From Umezawaea tangerina (GTDB lineage: Bacteria; Actinomycetota; Actinomycetes; Mycobacteriales; Pseudonocardiaceae), in contig NZ_PVTF01000004.1 of assembly GCF_003002815.1 (NCBI RefSeq), positions 1 through 64,000 on the forward strand: a stretch of 64,000 bases of DNA, written 5' to 3'. The translations under genes and the position numbers were made by a program. Within the stretch, counting starts at the first letter, position 1. Every line of letters begins with the position of its first letter. Under the pieces are notes generated by a model. It was not told the DNA's origin, made no database searches, and worked only from the letters and a program-made list of their open reading frames with translations. This document shows positions 1 through 16,600 of this stretch, piece after piece.

Positions 1-73
1 TCCAGTTCAATCTCAAAGGAAACCCATTGACTGGGTTCATATAAGTTACTGGCTATTCGGCACGCTGTTGAGT

Positions 74-120
74 TCTCAAAGAACACGCGCACACCATCAC
101 TCACCACGGTTTTACCGTGG
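74..120 (-). promoter_or_regulatory. rrn antitermination signals boxB-boxA
   Basis: On the minus strand, bases 120-104 form a hairpin with a perfect 7-bp stem (CCACGGT/ACCGTGG) and a 3-base loop. Bases 85-74 follow with TGTTCTTTGAGA. The boxB-then-boxA order and the boxA sequence match Nus-dependent antitermination sites of rRNA leaders. Confidence 0.7.
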
Positions 121-156
121 CCCGATCAGGGGCATGTGATTCCGCAATATTCCTAA

Positions 157-186
157 AGCTTAAGTGAAACTAGACGCCCTGGTCAA
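157..186 (-). promoter_or_regulatory. rrn promoter, proximal
   Basis: Minus strand -35 TTGACC (186-181), an 18-bp spacer, and -10 TAAGCT (162-157). This fits the TTGACN / TANNNT pattern of actinobacterial vegetative promoters and fires toward the inferred 16S gene. Confidence 0.55.
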
Positions 187-322
187 ACCGCCTCAGAGGA
201 GGCGCAGACTGGGTCTTCCCGTTTCGGAGACTGCCCACTCTACCACAAGATCTGGGAGCTTGGTTCGCACTCTCCGTCTGGCTCCGGCCCGCTGGGCGGT
301 CCGTGTTGGCCTGACTTGGAGA

Positions 323-351
323 AAGTTACACGTGCCGGAAGACGAGGTCAA
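323..351 (-). promoter_or_regulatory. rrn promoter, distal
   Basis: Minus strand -35 TTGACC (351-346), exactly 17 bp spacer, and -10 TAACTT (328-323). It is the best promoter match in the leader and would be one of tandem rrn promoters. Confidence 0.6.
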
Positions 352-480
352 ATCGGGGGTCCCGACACCGGAACACGCAAAGAAACCGCAGGTCAGGTCA
401 CGTGCACCTGCCTTACCAGCACGCTACTGCACCACCGTTCGACACAACAGTGTGACCGCCATCACTCGAAAGAAACCGCA

Positions 481-513
481 ACGGCCGCCGTCCCGGAGGG
501 GGACGACGGCCGT
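481..513 (-). terminator. Terminator downstream of tyrS
   Basis: A 13-bp stem with one G-T pair (513-501 with 493-481) lies 20 bases after the tyrS stop. On the minus strand it is followed by GCGGTTTCTTTCG, a weak T-rich tail. It separates tyrS from the rrn promoters. Confidence 0.65.
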
Positions 514-533
514 CGGAGCGACGTAATCGCAGG

Positions 534-1808
534 TCAGAGGAGCACTCGCACGCCGGCGGTGTTCCTCTTGCCCCGGCGCAGCACCAGCCACTTGTCGTGC
601 AGGAGGTCCTCCTTGCCCGGAGTCCACTCCTCGTCGGCGACCTTCGCGTTGTTCACGTACGCCCCGCCCTCCTTCACCGTGCGGCGCGCGGCGCCCCTGC
701 TCTCGGCGAGCCCGGAGCTCACCAGCAGGTCGACGATCGTCGGCGCGTCCGACAGCACGACCTCGCCGATGGGCGCCTCCGCCATGGCCCCGTCGAGCGT
801 GGACAGGTCGAGCCCGCCGAGCTCGCCCCGCCCGAACAGAGCCTGGCTGGCGGCGATGACCTGCTTGGTCTGGTGCTCCCCGTGCACGAGGTCGGTGAAC
901 ACCTCGGCCAGCCGCTTCTGCGCTGCCCGCAGGTGCGGGCGCTCCGCGGTGTCCTGCTCCAGCGCCTCGATCTCCTCGCGGGGCAGGAAGCTGAACAGCC
1001 GCAGGTAGTTCACGACGTCGGTGTCACCGGCGTTCACGAAGTACTGGTACCAGGCGTACGGCGAGGTCATCTCCGGGTCGAGCCAGAGCTTGCCGCCGCC
1101 GGTGGACTTCCCGAACTTGCGCCCCTCGGCGTCGGTGACCAGCGGCGCGGTCAGCGCGTGCACCGACCGGCCGTCGACCTTCCGGACCAGGTCCACTCCG
1201 CCCAGGATGTTGCCCCACTGGTCGGACCCTCCGACCTGCAGGCTCGTCCCGTACGCGCGGTTGAGCTGGAGGTAGTCGTGCGACTGGAGCAGCAGGTAGC
1301 TGAACTCCGTGTACGACATCCCGTCGCTCTCCAGGCGCCGCTTCACGGTCTCGCGGGCGAGCATCGTGTTGATCGAGAAGTGCTTGCCGACGTCGCGCAG
1401 GAACTCCAGCACCGGCACCTGGCCGGTCCAGTCGAGGTTGTTCGCCACGACGGCGCCGGTCGGGCTGTCGTCGAAGTCGACGAAGCGCTCCAGCTGGCCG
1501 CGGATCCGGTCCGCCCACTCGGCGACCGTGTCGAGCGTGTTCAGCGTCCGCTCGCCCTGGTCGCGGGGGTCGCCGATCATGCCGGTCGCACCGCCCGCGA
1601 GGACGATCGGCCGGTGGCCCGCGCGCTGGAACCTGGTCAGCATCAGCAGCGGGACGAGGTTGCCCGCGTGCAGGCTCGGCGCCGTCGGGTCGAAGCCCGC
1701 GTAGAGGGTGAGCGGGCCCGCGTCCAGGTCTTTCCGCAGTGCGTCGAGGTCGGTGGACTGCGCGATCAGACCGCGCCAGGACAGCTCGTCAAGGATGTGC
1801 TCGCTCAC
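534..1808 (-). CDS. tyrS: Tyrosyl-tRNA synthetase
   Basis: The 424-residue protein charges tRNA-Tyr with tyrosine in the cytosol. It is a class I synthetase with the HIGH-like motif as HAGN (residues 47-50) and the KMSKS loop as KFGKS (231-235). The tyrosine-pocket stretch around [10 protein letters not shown] (near 176-185) and a C-terminal S4 RNA-binding domain (about 355-415) complete the family layout, and the length is normal for the bacterial enzyme. The GTG start at 1808 gives the expected MSEHILDEL opening, with GGGGAG about 12 bases upstream. The gene runs toward the rrn leader and ends in a hairpin. The call is secure; only the exact start is slightly open. Confidence 0.97.
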   Translation of the reverse strand: MSEHILDELSWRGLIAQSTDLDALRKDLDAGPLTLYAGFDPTAPSLHAGNLVPLLMLTRFQRAGHRPIVLAGGATGMIGDPRDQGERTLNTLDTVAEWADRIRGQLERFVDFDDSPTGAVVANNLDWTGQVPVLEFLRDVGKHFSINTMLARETVKRRLESDGMSYTEFSYLLLQSHDYLQLNRAYGTSLQVGGSDQWGNILGGVDLVRKVDGRSVHALTAPLVTDAEGRKFGKSTGGGKLWLDPEMTSPYAWYQYFVNAGDTDVVNYLRLFSFLPREEIEALEQDTAERPHLRAAQKRLAEVFTDLVHGEHQTKQVIAASQALFGRGELGGLDLSTLDGAMAEAPIGEVVLSDAPTIVDLLVSSGLAESRGAARRTVKEGGAYVNNAKVADEEWTPGKEDLLHDKWLVLRRGKRNTAGVRVLL

Positions 1809-1917
1809 GGGGGTCGATTCTCCCCTACCAGGTCAAAGCGAATCCTCTTGCAGTGCGGTTTGCGAGAGCGGTGTGAGGGGTAGTCACGCTCTGGGGGTAA
1901 CCGAGAGGACTCGACCG

Positions 1918-2496
1918 ATGACTTATCCGGATCGTGAGCCGAGGCGCCCGGCCGGGAGGTTCCCGGCCGACAACCAGCCCACGGAGCAGTACCCGGGACG
2001 CGACGGGTACCGGGGGCGCGAGGAGTACCCGACGCAGGTCGGGGCACCCGTTCCGCTCGAGGAGGAAGTGGTCCGGCGCGAGGAGGTCGTGCGCCGGGAC
2101 GGCCGTGAGCAGGCCGTGCGGCGCGACGAGGTCGTCGAGCAGCAGCCCCGCGACGACCGGTCGCGCGTGAAGACCGTGATGGTCGTCTGCGCCGTGATCG
2201 ACGTGGTGTGCTCGTTGTTCGCGATCGTGCTGGCGATCCACATCGTGCTGGTGATCGGCAACGCCAACGCCGCCAACGGCTTCGCGCAGATGATCGAGGG
2301 CTGGTCCGGCGCGGTGTCGCTGGGCCTGCGCGACCTGTTCACACCCGACAACGTCGGCGCCCGCACGCTGCTCAACGACGGCCTGGCCGCGATCATCTGG
2401 CTGGTGCTGCGCGCGGTGCTGACGAACCTGATCACCCGGCTCGCCCTGCCCGTGGGTCAGCGCCGGGTCTGGTACCGCCGCACCGCGACCTACTGA
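1918..2496 (+). CDS. Small membrane protein with charged N-terminal tail
   Basis: The 192-residue protein is of unknown function. About 80 residues of hydrophilic, Arg/Glu/Pro-rich and probably disordered sequence come first. Two hydrophobic segments follow (about residues 84-115 and 150-180), the second holding the IIWLVLRAVLTNLI stretch. The layout suggests a small inner-membrane protein with a cytoplasmic tail. The ATG at 1918 is preceded by GAGAGGAC at good spacing, which argues against longer in-frame starts that would run into the tyrS promoter region. It is divergent from tyrS and ends in a hairpin terminator. Similar proteins occur in relatives as conserved hypotheticals. No function is proposed. 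Confidence 0.75.
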   Translation: MTYPDREPRRPAGRFPADNQPTEQYPGRDGYRGREEYPTQVGAPVPLEEEVVRREEVVRRDGREQAVRRDEVVEQQPRDDRSRVKTVMVVCAVIDVVCSLFAIVLAIHIVLVIGNANAANGFAQMIEGWSGAVSLGLRDLFTPDNVGARTLLNDGLAAIIWLVLRAVLTNLITRLALPVGQRRVWYRRTATY

Positions 2497-2523
2497 CCGC
2501 GCTGCCGGACCGATCACCTTGCC

Positions 2524-2556
2524 GGAGCGGGGGTGCCCCACGGGTGCCCCCGCTCC
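2524..2556. terminator. Bidirectional terminator between convergent genes
   Basis: A 10-bp GC stem (GGAGCGGGGG with CCCCCGCTCC) encloses a 13-base loop that can pair further. It sits between the convergent stops at 2496 and 2558. Confidence 0.6.
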
Positions 2557-2557
2557 T

Positions 2558-3298
2558 TCACGCGCCGGTGAGGACGACCTGCCACGGGCGCACGCGCACC
2601 TGGAGCACACCGCCGACCACGGACCGGTCGTCGTCCTGCGCGCGCCGCACATGCTCGGCGACCTCACCCGCGGGCACGCGGATGACGGCCATCCCCTCGC
2701 CGCTGGCCGGGAACGGTCCGGCGGCGACGAGAACGCCCTGGTCGCGGAGTCCGCGCAGGAACGCCAGGTGCTCCGGGAAGTCGGGGTGGGCGAAGACCTC
2801 CAGCGGGCCCGCCACGGCCGGTCCCGGCGTGTGCAGCAGCGCCAGCCAGACCTCGTCGTCGCCGGTGGCGGTGCCGAACCCGCCGTCGTAGCGGCCCAGG
2901 ACGGTCGGCCAGCCGCCGTCGTAGCGCGCGCGGGTGCCGGTCGGGTCGGACAGCCGTTCCCAGCCGCGGTGCTCCAGGGTGACCAGCGTGCGGTCGTCGC
3001 CCACCGGGGTGAACGCGACCTCGACCTCGGTGGCCTCGTCCGGCCCTGAGCCGGGGTGCCAGCTGATCCGGAACCCGCGCGGCGGCTCCCAGTCCAGCAC
3101 GCTCCCCCACACCGACTCGGCGCCCGCGGGGTCGCGTTCGACCAGCTCGCCGTCGCGGAACGCCACGGTCGCCTCGGCGCCGAAGACGCTGTGCGACGCC
3201 AGCGGCCACCACGTGCCGATCTCGCTGGTGAACACGTCGAAGGCGACGTCAGGCGTCGCGGCCACCACGACCTGGCGGCGGATCGGTGGAAGTGCCAC
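2558..3298 (-). CDS. AHSA1/SRPBCC-YCII fusion protein
   Basis: The 246-residue protein joins two folds. Residues 1-155 are an SRPBCC/AHSA1-type hydrophobic-cavity domain (FDVFTSEIGTWWPL, GGWPTVLGRYDGG). The last 80 residues look like a YCII ferredoxin-like domain (HLAFLRGLRDQGVLVAAGPF). AHSA1 genes paired with ArsR regulators are common; the YCII partner is less usual and its role is unknown. The GTG start at 3298 lies inside the ArsR gene (50-base overlap) and has GGGAGGAGCAGG upstream, so translation is probably coupled. The frame stays open further upstream, but that part is low complexity and antisense-like. Substrate and reaction are not predictable from sequence. Confidence 0.8.
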   Translation of the reverse strand: MALPPIRRQVVVAATPDVAFDVFTSEIGTWWPLASHSVFGAEATVAFRDGELVERDPAGAESVWGSVLDWEPPRGFRISWHPGSGPDEATEVEVAFTPVGDDRTLVTLEHRGWERLSDPTGTRARYDGGWPTVLGRYDGGFGTATGDDEVWLALLHTPGPAVAGPLEVFAHPDFPEHLAFLRGLRDQGVLVAAGPFPASGEGMAVIRVPAGEVAEHVRRAQDDDRSVVGGVLQVRVRPWQVVLTGA

Positions 3299-3614
3299 TG
3301 CCCTGCTCCTCCCGTGCCGCCACGTGCGTGGCGAAGGCGTCGAGCGCGCCGTCCCAGTGCGCGACCAGCCACTGCTGCAACGCGGTGAAACCGCTGGGTG
3401 CCAACGCGTACAGGTTGCGCGTGCCGACGCTGCGGTGCTCGACGAGCCCGGCGCCCTCGAGCACCTTGAGGTGCTTGCTGACGGCGGGGCGGCCGACCGG
3501 GAGGTCGGCCGCGAGCTCCCCGACCGGCACCGGACCGCCGCGCAGGCGCTCGACGATCCGGCGTCGCGTCGGGTCACCGAGCGCGTCGAAGACGGCTTCC
3601 GAATGGTTCCTCAT
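3249..3614 (-). CDS. ArsR-family transcriptional regulator
   Basis: A 121-residue winged-helix repressor. ALGDPTRRRIVERL is the typical first helix, and AVSKHLKVLEGAGLV is the recognition helix-wing region (about 45-60). No cysteine metal site is visible, which fits the metal-independent subgroup that pairs with AHSA1 proteins. It overlaps the downstream SRPBCC-YCII gene by 50 bases. The start codon sits inside a 41-bp dyad that looks like its own operator. No Shine-Dalgarno is present upstream, while a TACGGT -10-like hexamer ends 12 bases before the ATG, so the mRNA may be nearly leaderless. Autoregulation of a two-gene operon is the inference. Confidence 0.88.
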   Translation of the reverse strand: MRNHSEAVFDALGDPTRRRIVERLRGGPVPVGELAADLPVGRPAVSKHLKVLEGAGLVEHRSVGTRNLYALAPSGFTALQQWLVAHWDGALDAFATHVAAREEQGSGTSTDPPPGRGGRDA

Positions 3615-3642
3615 GGGTAACGGTTACCGTAGAGGAACCATT
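3602..3642. promoter_or_regulatory. Nested dyad operator over the ArsR start codon
   Basis: Outer arms AATGGTTCCT (3602-3611) and AGGAACCATT (3633-3642) and an inner palindrome GGTAAC-G-GTTACC (3616-3628) share one centre at base 3622. Seventeen of the 20 symmetric positions pair. The ATG of the ArsR gene (3614-3612) lies within it. Confidence 0.7.
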
Positions 3643-3658
3643 GCGGCCGGGCAACGGG

Positions 3659-12447
<8,789 letters not shown>

Positions 12448-12544
12448 TTATTCGCGCCCCTATCCGGGTGACGTTGCTTGCGCTCACGGGCGGCGGGGTT
12501 TCCCGACACCCCTTGCGCCGCGGCCGTGCGTACGTCCATCATGA

Positions 12545-12566
12545 TTTCACCAATTAAGTAGTGAAA
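12545..12566. promoter_or_regulatory. Likely operator of the YtrA-type regulator
   Basis: TTTCAC (12545-12550) and GTGAAA (12561-12566) form an inverted repeat with a 10-bp AT-rich centre directly upstream of the regulator start. This is the usual place for GntR/YtrA autoregulation. Confidence 0.45.
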
Positions 12567-12575
12567 GGGTGCTGG

Positions 12576-12959
12576 GTGATCGAGTTCCGGATCGACCGCC
12601 GCTCCGGGGTCGCCGCCTACCTGCAGCTGGTGCACCAGACCAAGCAGGCGCTGCGGTTGGGGCTGCTCCGCCCCGGTGACCGGCTGCCGACCGCGAAGGA
12701 GGTCATGACCGCCACCGCGATGAACCCGAACACCGTGCTGAAGGCGTACCGGGAGCTCGAACGCGAGGGCCTGGTCGAGGGGCGGCGCGGGCTGGGGACG
12801 TTCGTCGTGCGGACGCTGGCCAGACCGGGGGCGACCGACGACGGGCCGCTGCGGGAGGGACTGGCGGGGTGGTTGGCGGGCGCGGACGCGGGCGGGCTGG
12901 AGCGCGAGGACGTGGAGGCACTGGTGAAGGCCGTGCTGGACGAGCACTACGGGACGTGA
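12576..12959 (+). CDS. GntR-family regulator, YtrA subfamily
   Basis: A 127-residue DNA-binding protein: a winged helix (residues 10-75, LRPGDRLPTAKEVMTATAMN, NTVLKAYRELEREGLVEGRRG, GTFV) followed by a short helical tail of about 45 residues. The short effector domain is the mark of the YtrA group, which typically controls adjacent ABC transporter genes. The GTG at 12576 has AAAGGG six bases upstream. An in-frame GTG at 12561 lies in the operator-like dyad and is less likely. The ABC ATPase gene starts 10 bases after its stop, so the three genes form one operon. Confidence 0.88.
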   Translation: MIEFRIDRRSGVAAYLQLVHQTKQALRLGLLRPGDRLPTAKEVMTATAMNPNTVLKAYRELEREGLVEGRRGLGTFVVRTLARPGATDDGPLREGLAGWLAGADAGGLEREDVEALVKAVLDEHYGT

Positions 12960-12969
12960 GGGAACAACC

Positions 12970-13809
12970 ATGGACGAGGGGTCGGCCGCGCTCGTCGCGG
13001 CCGGGTTGGGCAAGCGCTACCGCAGGGGGTGGGCGCTGCGGGGCTGCGCTGTCGCGGTGCCGCGGGGGCGGATCGCGGCGCTGGTCGGGCCGAACGGCGC
13101 GGGCAAGAGCACGTTGATGGCGTTGGCGACCGGGCTGCTGCGACCCACCGAGGGAACGGTCGCGGTGCGCGGCAAACCGGGTTTCCTGGCGCAGGGGAAA
13201 CCGCTGTACCAGGGGTTCACCGTCGAGGAGGTCCTGCACGCGGGCCGGGCGCTGAACCCGGACTGGGACGACGCCTACGCGCGGCGGCTCGTCGCCGAGG
13301 CCGAGGTGCCGCTCGGCGCGAGGATCCGGACGCTGTCCGGCGGTCAGCGCACCAGGGTCGCGCTGGCCGTGGCGCTCGGGCGCCGACCGGAGGTCCTGCT
13401 GCTGGACGAGCCGCTGGCGGACCTGGACCCGTTGGCGCGCCAGGAGGTCATGGGGGCGCTGCTGGCCGAGGTGGCCGAGCAGGGGACGACGGTGCTGCTG
13501 TCCTCGCACGTGATCGCGGACCTGGACGGGATCTGCGACCACCTGCTGCTGCTGTCCGGAGGGCGGGTGCAGCTCGCGGGCGACGTGGAGGAGCTGCTGG
13601 CGGAGCACCGGTTGCTGATCGGACCGCGCGAGCTGGACGTGCCCGCGGCCGCCGTCGTGGAGCGGCGGGAGACGGGGCGGCAGTCGACGGTGCTGGTGCG
13701 GGGCCTGGAGCCGCCCGACGACGCGCAGGCGCACGAGCCGACGTTGGAGGAGCTCGCGCTCGGATACCTCCGGGCGGGGCGGACGAGCGGGCGGGAGGTG
13801 GCGGCATGA
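12970..13809 (+). CDS. ABC transporter ATP-binding protein
   Basis: The 279-residue nucleotide-binding subunit of a drug- or peptide-type exporter. Walker A is GPNGAGKST (40-48), the Q-loop lies in FLAQGKPLYQGFT, the signature is LSGGQ (122-126), Walker B is LLLDEP (143-148) and the switch His is in LLSSHV. The last 70 residues form the C-terminal extension common in exporters controlled by YtrA-type regulators. It overlaps the permease gene by four bases. The substrate is unknown. Confidence 0.92.
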   Translation: MDEGSAALVAAGLGKRYRRGWALRGCAVAVPRGRIAALVGPNGAGKSTLMALATGLLRPTEGTVAVRGKPGFLAQGKPLYQGFTVEEVLHAGRALNPDWDDAYARRLVAEAEVPLGARIRTLSGGQRTRVALAVALGRRPEVLLLDEPLADLDPLARQEVMGALLAEVAEQGTTVLLSSHVIADLDGICDHLLLLSGGRVQLAGDVEELLAEHRLLIGPRELDVPAAAVVERRETGRQSTVLVRGLEPPDDAQAHEPTLEELALGYLRAGRTSGREVAA

Positions 13810-14675
13810 CCTGGGTGGCGTGGCGGCAGCAGCGGCTGCTGACCCTGGTGTCGTTGGCGTTGGTGGCACTGGTCGGCGCCGGCATGGCCGCGCTGTGGGC
13901 CGACCTGTCGTCGGTGCTGCCCGCGGACCCCGCGGTGCTCGACGAGCGGTACGGGGACCTGCTGGGCTACGTGCCGTTCGTGATGCTGGCGATGCCGGTG
14001 CTGCTGGGGATGTTCGCCGGGGCGCCGGTGTTCGCGCGGGAGTTCGAGCAGGGCACGCACGTGTTCGGCCTGACCCAGTCGATCGGCCGGACCCGGTGGT
14101 GGGCGACGAAGCTGCTCGTCGCGGGGCTCCCGGTGACGGTGGCGATGGCGCTGCTCGGGCTGCTGAACGCGAAGGCGTTGGGGCCGTTGAGCTCCATCCT
14201 GACGAGCAGGCTGCAGACGCCGATGTTCGAGAGCCAGGGGTACGTGCTGGGGGCGTACACCGCGGTGGCGTTCGCGCTCGGGGCGACGGCGGGGCTGGTG
14301 GTGCGGAGCACGTTGGGGGCCATGGCGATCACGCTCGCCGGGTACGTGGGCGTGCTGGCCGCCGTGGCGAACCTGGGGCGGCCGCACTACGCGGGGACGG
14401 AGTACTCGGCGTCCGGCGCGGTGGAGCCGGGGGCCTGGCGGGTGGAGATCGGGTACCTCGACGCGCAGGGGGCGACCACGACCTTCGCGGGCCAGAAGTG
14501 CGGGGAGACGCCGATCGCCCAGTGCCTGCTGGACCAGGGCGTCGCGGGGAGGTTCGCGCGGTACCACCCGGTGTCGCAGTTCTGGGAGTTCCAGGGGGCC
14601 GAGAGCGGGATCGTGGTGCTGGTGGTGGGGGTGCTGGTCGCGGTGAGCGCCTGGGCGGTGCGCCGGGTGCACTAG
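13806..14675 (+). CDS. ABC transporter permease
   Basis: The 289-residue membrane partner of the preceding ATPase (ATGA overlap). About six hydrophobic helices are visible: 11-32, 55-80, 105-125, 150-175, 178-197 and 265-285. A large extracytoplasmic loop of about 65 residues containing two cysteines (QKCGETPIAQCLLDQG) precedes the last helix. The opening MTWVAWRQQR is typical of ABC-2-like permeases in actinobacteria. Export of a toxic compound or lipid is plausible but unproven. Confidence 0.85.
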   Translation: MTWVAWRQQRLLTLVSLALVALVGAGMAALWADLSSVLPADPAVLDERYGDLLGYVPFVMLAMPVLLGMFAGAPVFAREFEQGTHVFGLTQSIGRTRWWATKLLVAGLPVTVAMALLGLLNAKALGPLSSILTSRLQTPMFESQGYVLGAYTAVAFALGATAGLVVRSTLGAMAITLAGYVGVLAAVANLGRPHYAGTEYSASGAVEPGAWRVEIGYLDAQGATTTFAGQKCGETPIAQCLLDQGVAGRFARYHPVSQFWEFQGAESGIVVLVVGVLVAVSAWAVRRVH

Positions 14676-14682
14676 TGCCGTA

Positions 14683-14940
14683 TCAGGCAACGTTCGCCCT
14701 GTTGACGACCTCGCGTAGCCGCCGATCCTGAGCGTGCTTGTTTCGCCAGATGATGTAGCGACGGATCATGCTGCCCTGCTGCTTGTGGTCGAGGTGGTCA
14801 GTGCCGTCGAGGGTGAAGTAACGCAGAGCGGTGAACTGGGCCTCGATACGGTTGAGCCACGAAGAGTTCGTGGGGGTGTAGGCGATCTCGACATTGTTGG
14901 CCTCGGCCCAGTCGGCGACCCGACGGCACCGCTTGGTGCT
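14683..14940 (-). mobile_element. IS630-family transposase remnant (C-terminal 85 residues)
   Basis: Translating the minus strand from about 14940 to the TGA at 14685-14683 gives the tail of an IS630-type DDE transposase: YTPTNSSWLNRIEAQFTALR contains the final catalytic Glu, then a stretch with LDHKQQGSMIRRYIIWRN. A full transposase is about 350 residues, so three quarters, including the first two Asp residues, are missing and there is no start codon. It is inactive. It begins abruptly at the end of a truncated methyltransferase reading frame, so it marks an old insertion and deletion. Confidence 0.85.
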
Positions 14941-15025
14941 CCTCGGCGAGCTCGCGGAGCAGGGCGTCGGCGGGGGTGCTGTGGGCCAGGACGTAGTCGT
15001 TGACGGCCGGGTCGATCAGGTCCAT
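14941..15025 (-). pseudogene. 5' fragment of an O-methyltransferase gene
   Basis: From ATG 15025 the frame reads MDLIDPAVNDYVLAHSTPAD and ALLRELAEEH, which resembles the N-terminus of the SAM-dependent caffeoyl-CoA-type O-methyltransferase family. It then runs into the IS630 remnant near 14940 and continues out of frame with transposase. Only about 28 native codons remain, so the gene is dead. The family assignment rests on a short N-terminal match. Confidence 0.55.
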
Positions 15026-15055
15026 GACCCCAAGCTAGCGGTTACCTTGACCGCC

Positions 15056-15727
15056 ATGGACCTGGTCGAGGCAGCTCGCGCCGGACTCGCCGAGGCGGCC
15101 GATCCCGTCAAGGCGGAGGGCATGCGGGCGTACATGAAGTCCGCGATGCCGTTCCGCGGGGTGGCCAAACCCGAGCGGGCGAAGCTGGCGCGGGCCTTGT
15201 TCGCGGCGCACCCGATGCCGGACCGCGACACGTGGCGGGCCACCGCGCTGCGGTTGTGGCGGGAGGCGGAGTACCGCGAGGAGCGGTACCTGGCACTGGA
15301 CCTGACCGGGGCGTACCGGCGGTGGCAGGACGTCGACCTGCTCCCGCTCTACGACGAGCTCGTGGTCACCGGCGCGTGGTGGGACTTCGTGGACGAGGTC
15401 GCCAGCAGGCGCGTCGGCCCGCTCCTGCGCGCCCACCCCGCCGAGGTCGCCGCGGTCATGCGGACGTGGTCGGGTGACGCCGACCGGTGGCGGCGCCGCA
15501 CGTCGGTGATCTGCCAGCTGGGGGCGAGGTGGGCGACCGACACCGACCTGCTGACCGACTGCGTCGAAGCCACCACCGCCGACCCGGACTTCTTCCTCCG
15601 CAAGGCCATCGGCTGGGCCCTCCGCGACTACGCCAAGACCGACCCCGCCTGGGTCCGGGACTTCGTCGACACCCACCCCGCGCTGTCCCCGCTGTCGCGC
15701 CGGGAGGCGCTGAAGCACCTGGGGTGA
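15056..15727 (+). CDS. DNA alkylation repair glycosylase (AlkD-like)
   Basis: A 223-residue HEAT-like-repeat DNA glycosylase for N3- and N7-alkylated purines. The residues known to matter in Bacillus AlkD fall at the same numbers here: Trp109 and Asp113 in GAWWDFVDEVA, Arg148 in WRRRTS and Trp187 in FFLRKAIGWALR. The start at ATG 15056 gives the usual length and lies 30 bases from the divergent methyltransferase fragment. It is the second alkylation-repair glycosylase in the window; the other is mpg. Confidence 0.9.
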   Translation: MDLVEAARAGLAEAADPVKAEGMRAYMKSAMPFRGVAKPERAKLARALFAAHPMPDRDTWRATALRLWREAEYREERYLALDLTGAYRRWQDVDLLPLYDELVVTGAWWDFVDEVASRRVGPLLRAHPAEVAAVMRTWSGDADRWRRRTSVICQLGARWATDTDLLTDCVEATTADPDFFLRKAIGWALRDYAKTDPAWVRDFVDTHPALSPLSRREALKHLG

Positions 15728-15749
15728 ACAGACGCGGCGGGTGGAGCGC

Positions 15750-16595
15750 TCAGACCGCAGGCCCGACAGGGCGGAGTGCGTACAGGACGCGGTGGGTCTT
15801 GTGGACGACGGGCACGTCGCGGGTGCGCTCGACCACGGTCACCAGCAGCGCCCCCTCCCCCGCGTCCCAGTCCAGGGTGGTGGTGAAGCGCCAGCTCTCA
15901 CCGCCCACGTCCAGCACCTCCACCAGCACCTCACCGCGCAGGTCGGGACCGACCGCCAGCAGCGTCCCGCCGTCCACCACCACGACGGTCCCGTCGGGAA
16001 GCACGACCGGAGCGGCGACCTGGCCGTCGTGCAACGCGTGCCCGCGCTCGACCGACCCGTCGGGCAGCAGGCGGACGACCGCGGAACGGGTCGGCCGGCG
16101 GCGGTCGCACTCGACGACGCGCACCCCGTCCGGGTCCACCACGTAGTGCCCGTAGCTGTGCCAGGTGGTCAACAGCGCGCCGTCGCGGTCGTGCAGCCAC
16201 GTCGAGAACGTGCCGTACCCCTCGAGCCCCAGCAGGAACCGCCCGCCGGATACCGCGGCCGCCCGCTCACCGCGCAGCTCCGCGACCCGCTCACCCGTCT
16301 CCAGGTCCAGCAGCAGCGCGGGCCCGAGGTGGCCCCAGGCGTGGTAGTCCAGCGAGTCGGTGAGCACCAGCAGCCGGTCCGCGCTCGCGTAGGCCGCCCG
16401 TGGCCGGGCACCGCACTCGTGCCGCCAGCCCGACTCCGCCCCGGTCCCGGCCGACACGGTCCCCGCCGACACGACCTCGGTTCCCGCGGACACGACCGCC
16501 CGGCCGCCCACGACGGCCAGCTCCGCCGACCGGGGCGGGTAGGCGGACCCGTCGACCGTGACCCGGTCCGACTCGGTCGCTCTCCACCGCCCCAC
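15750..16595 (-). CDS. Hypothetical beta-rich protein
   Basis: A 281-residue protein I do not recognise. It is rich in short beta-strand-like repeats with Val/Gly/Asp turns (VLPDGTVVVVDGGTLLAVG, LLVLTDSLDYHAWGHLG), suggesting a beta-propeller-like fold. No signal peptide or membrane segment is seen. The GTG at 16595 is chosen because GAGGGGG lies eight bases upstream and it begins five bases after the stop of the previous gene, so the two form an operon. The frame extends further upstream only over that neighbour. Confidence 0.65.
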   Translation of the reverse strand: MGRWRATESDRVTVDGSAYPPRSAELAVVGGRAVVSAGTEVVSAGTVSAGTGAESGWRHECGARPRAAYASADRLLVLTDSLDYHAWGHLGPALLLDLETGERVAELRGERAAAVSGGRFLLGLEGYGTFSTWLHDRDGALLTTWHSYGHYVVDPDGVRVVECDRRRPTRSAVVRLLPDGSVERGHALHDGQVAAPVVLPDGTVVVVDGGTLLAVGPDLRGEVLVEVLDVGGESWRFTTTLDWDAGEGALLVTVVERTRDVPVVHKTHRVLYALRPVGPAV

Positions 16596-16600
16596 GGCAG

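Larger units (their letters stand above)
1..480 (-). promoter_or_regulatory. rRNA operon leader and promoter region
   Basis: This 480-bp stretch has no convincing gene. Read on the minus strand it carries two -35/-10 pairs (TTGACC/TAACTT and TTGACC/TAAGCT), then a boxB-like hairpin, then a boxA-like TGTTCTTTGAGA. That is the order found in actinobacterial rRNA leaders, where a 'TTTGAGAACTCAA' block precedes mature 16S rRNA by roughly 100-200 bases. The 16S gene is therefore inferred to start just left of base 1; none of it is visible. A tyrosyl-tRNA synthetase gene upstream of the rrn operon is a known actinobacterial arrangement. Confidence 0.75.

Noticed and set aside
164-526. Small open frame near the left edge
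   Set aside because: It overlaps the rrn promoters and the tyrS terminator, is Arg-rich and has no RBS or recognisable sequence.
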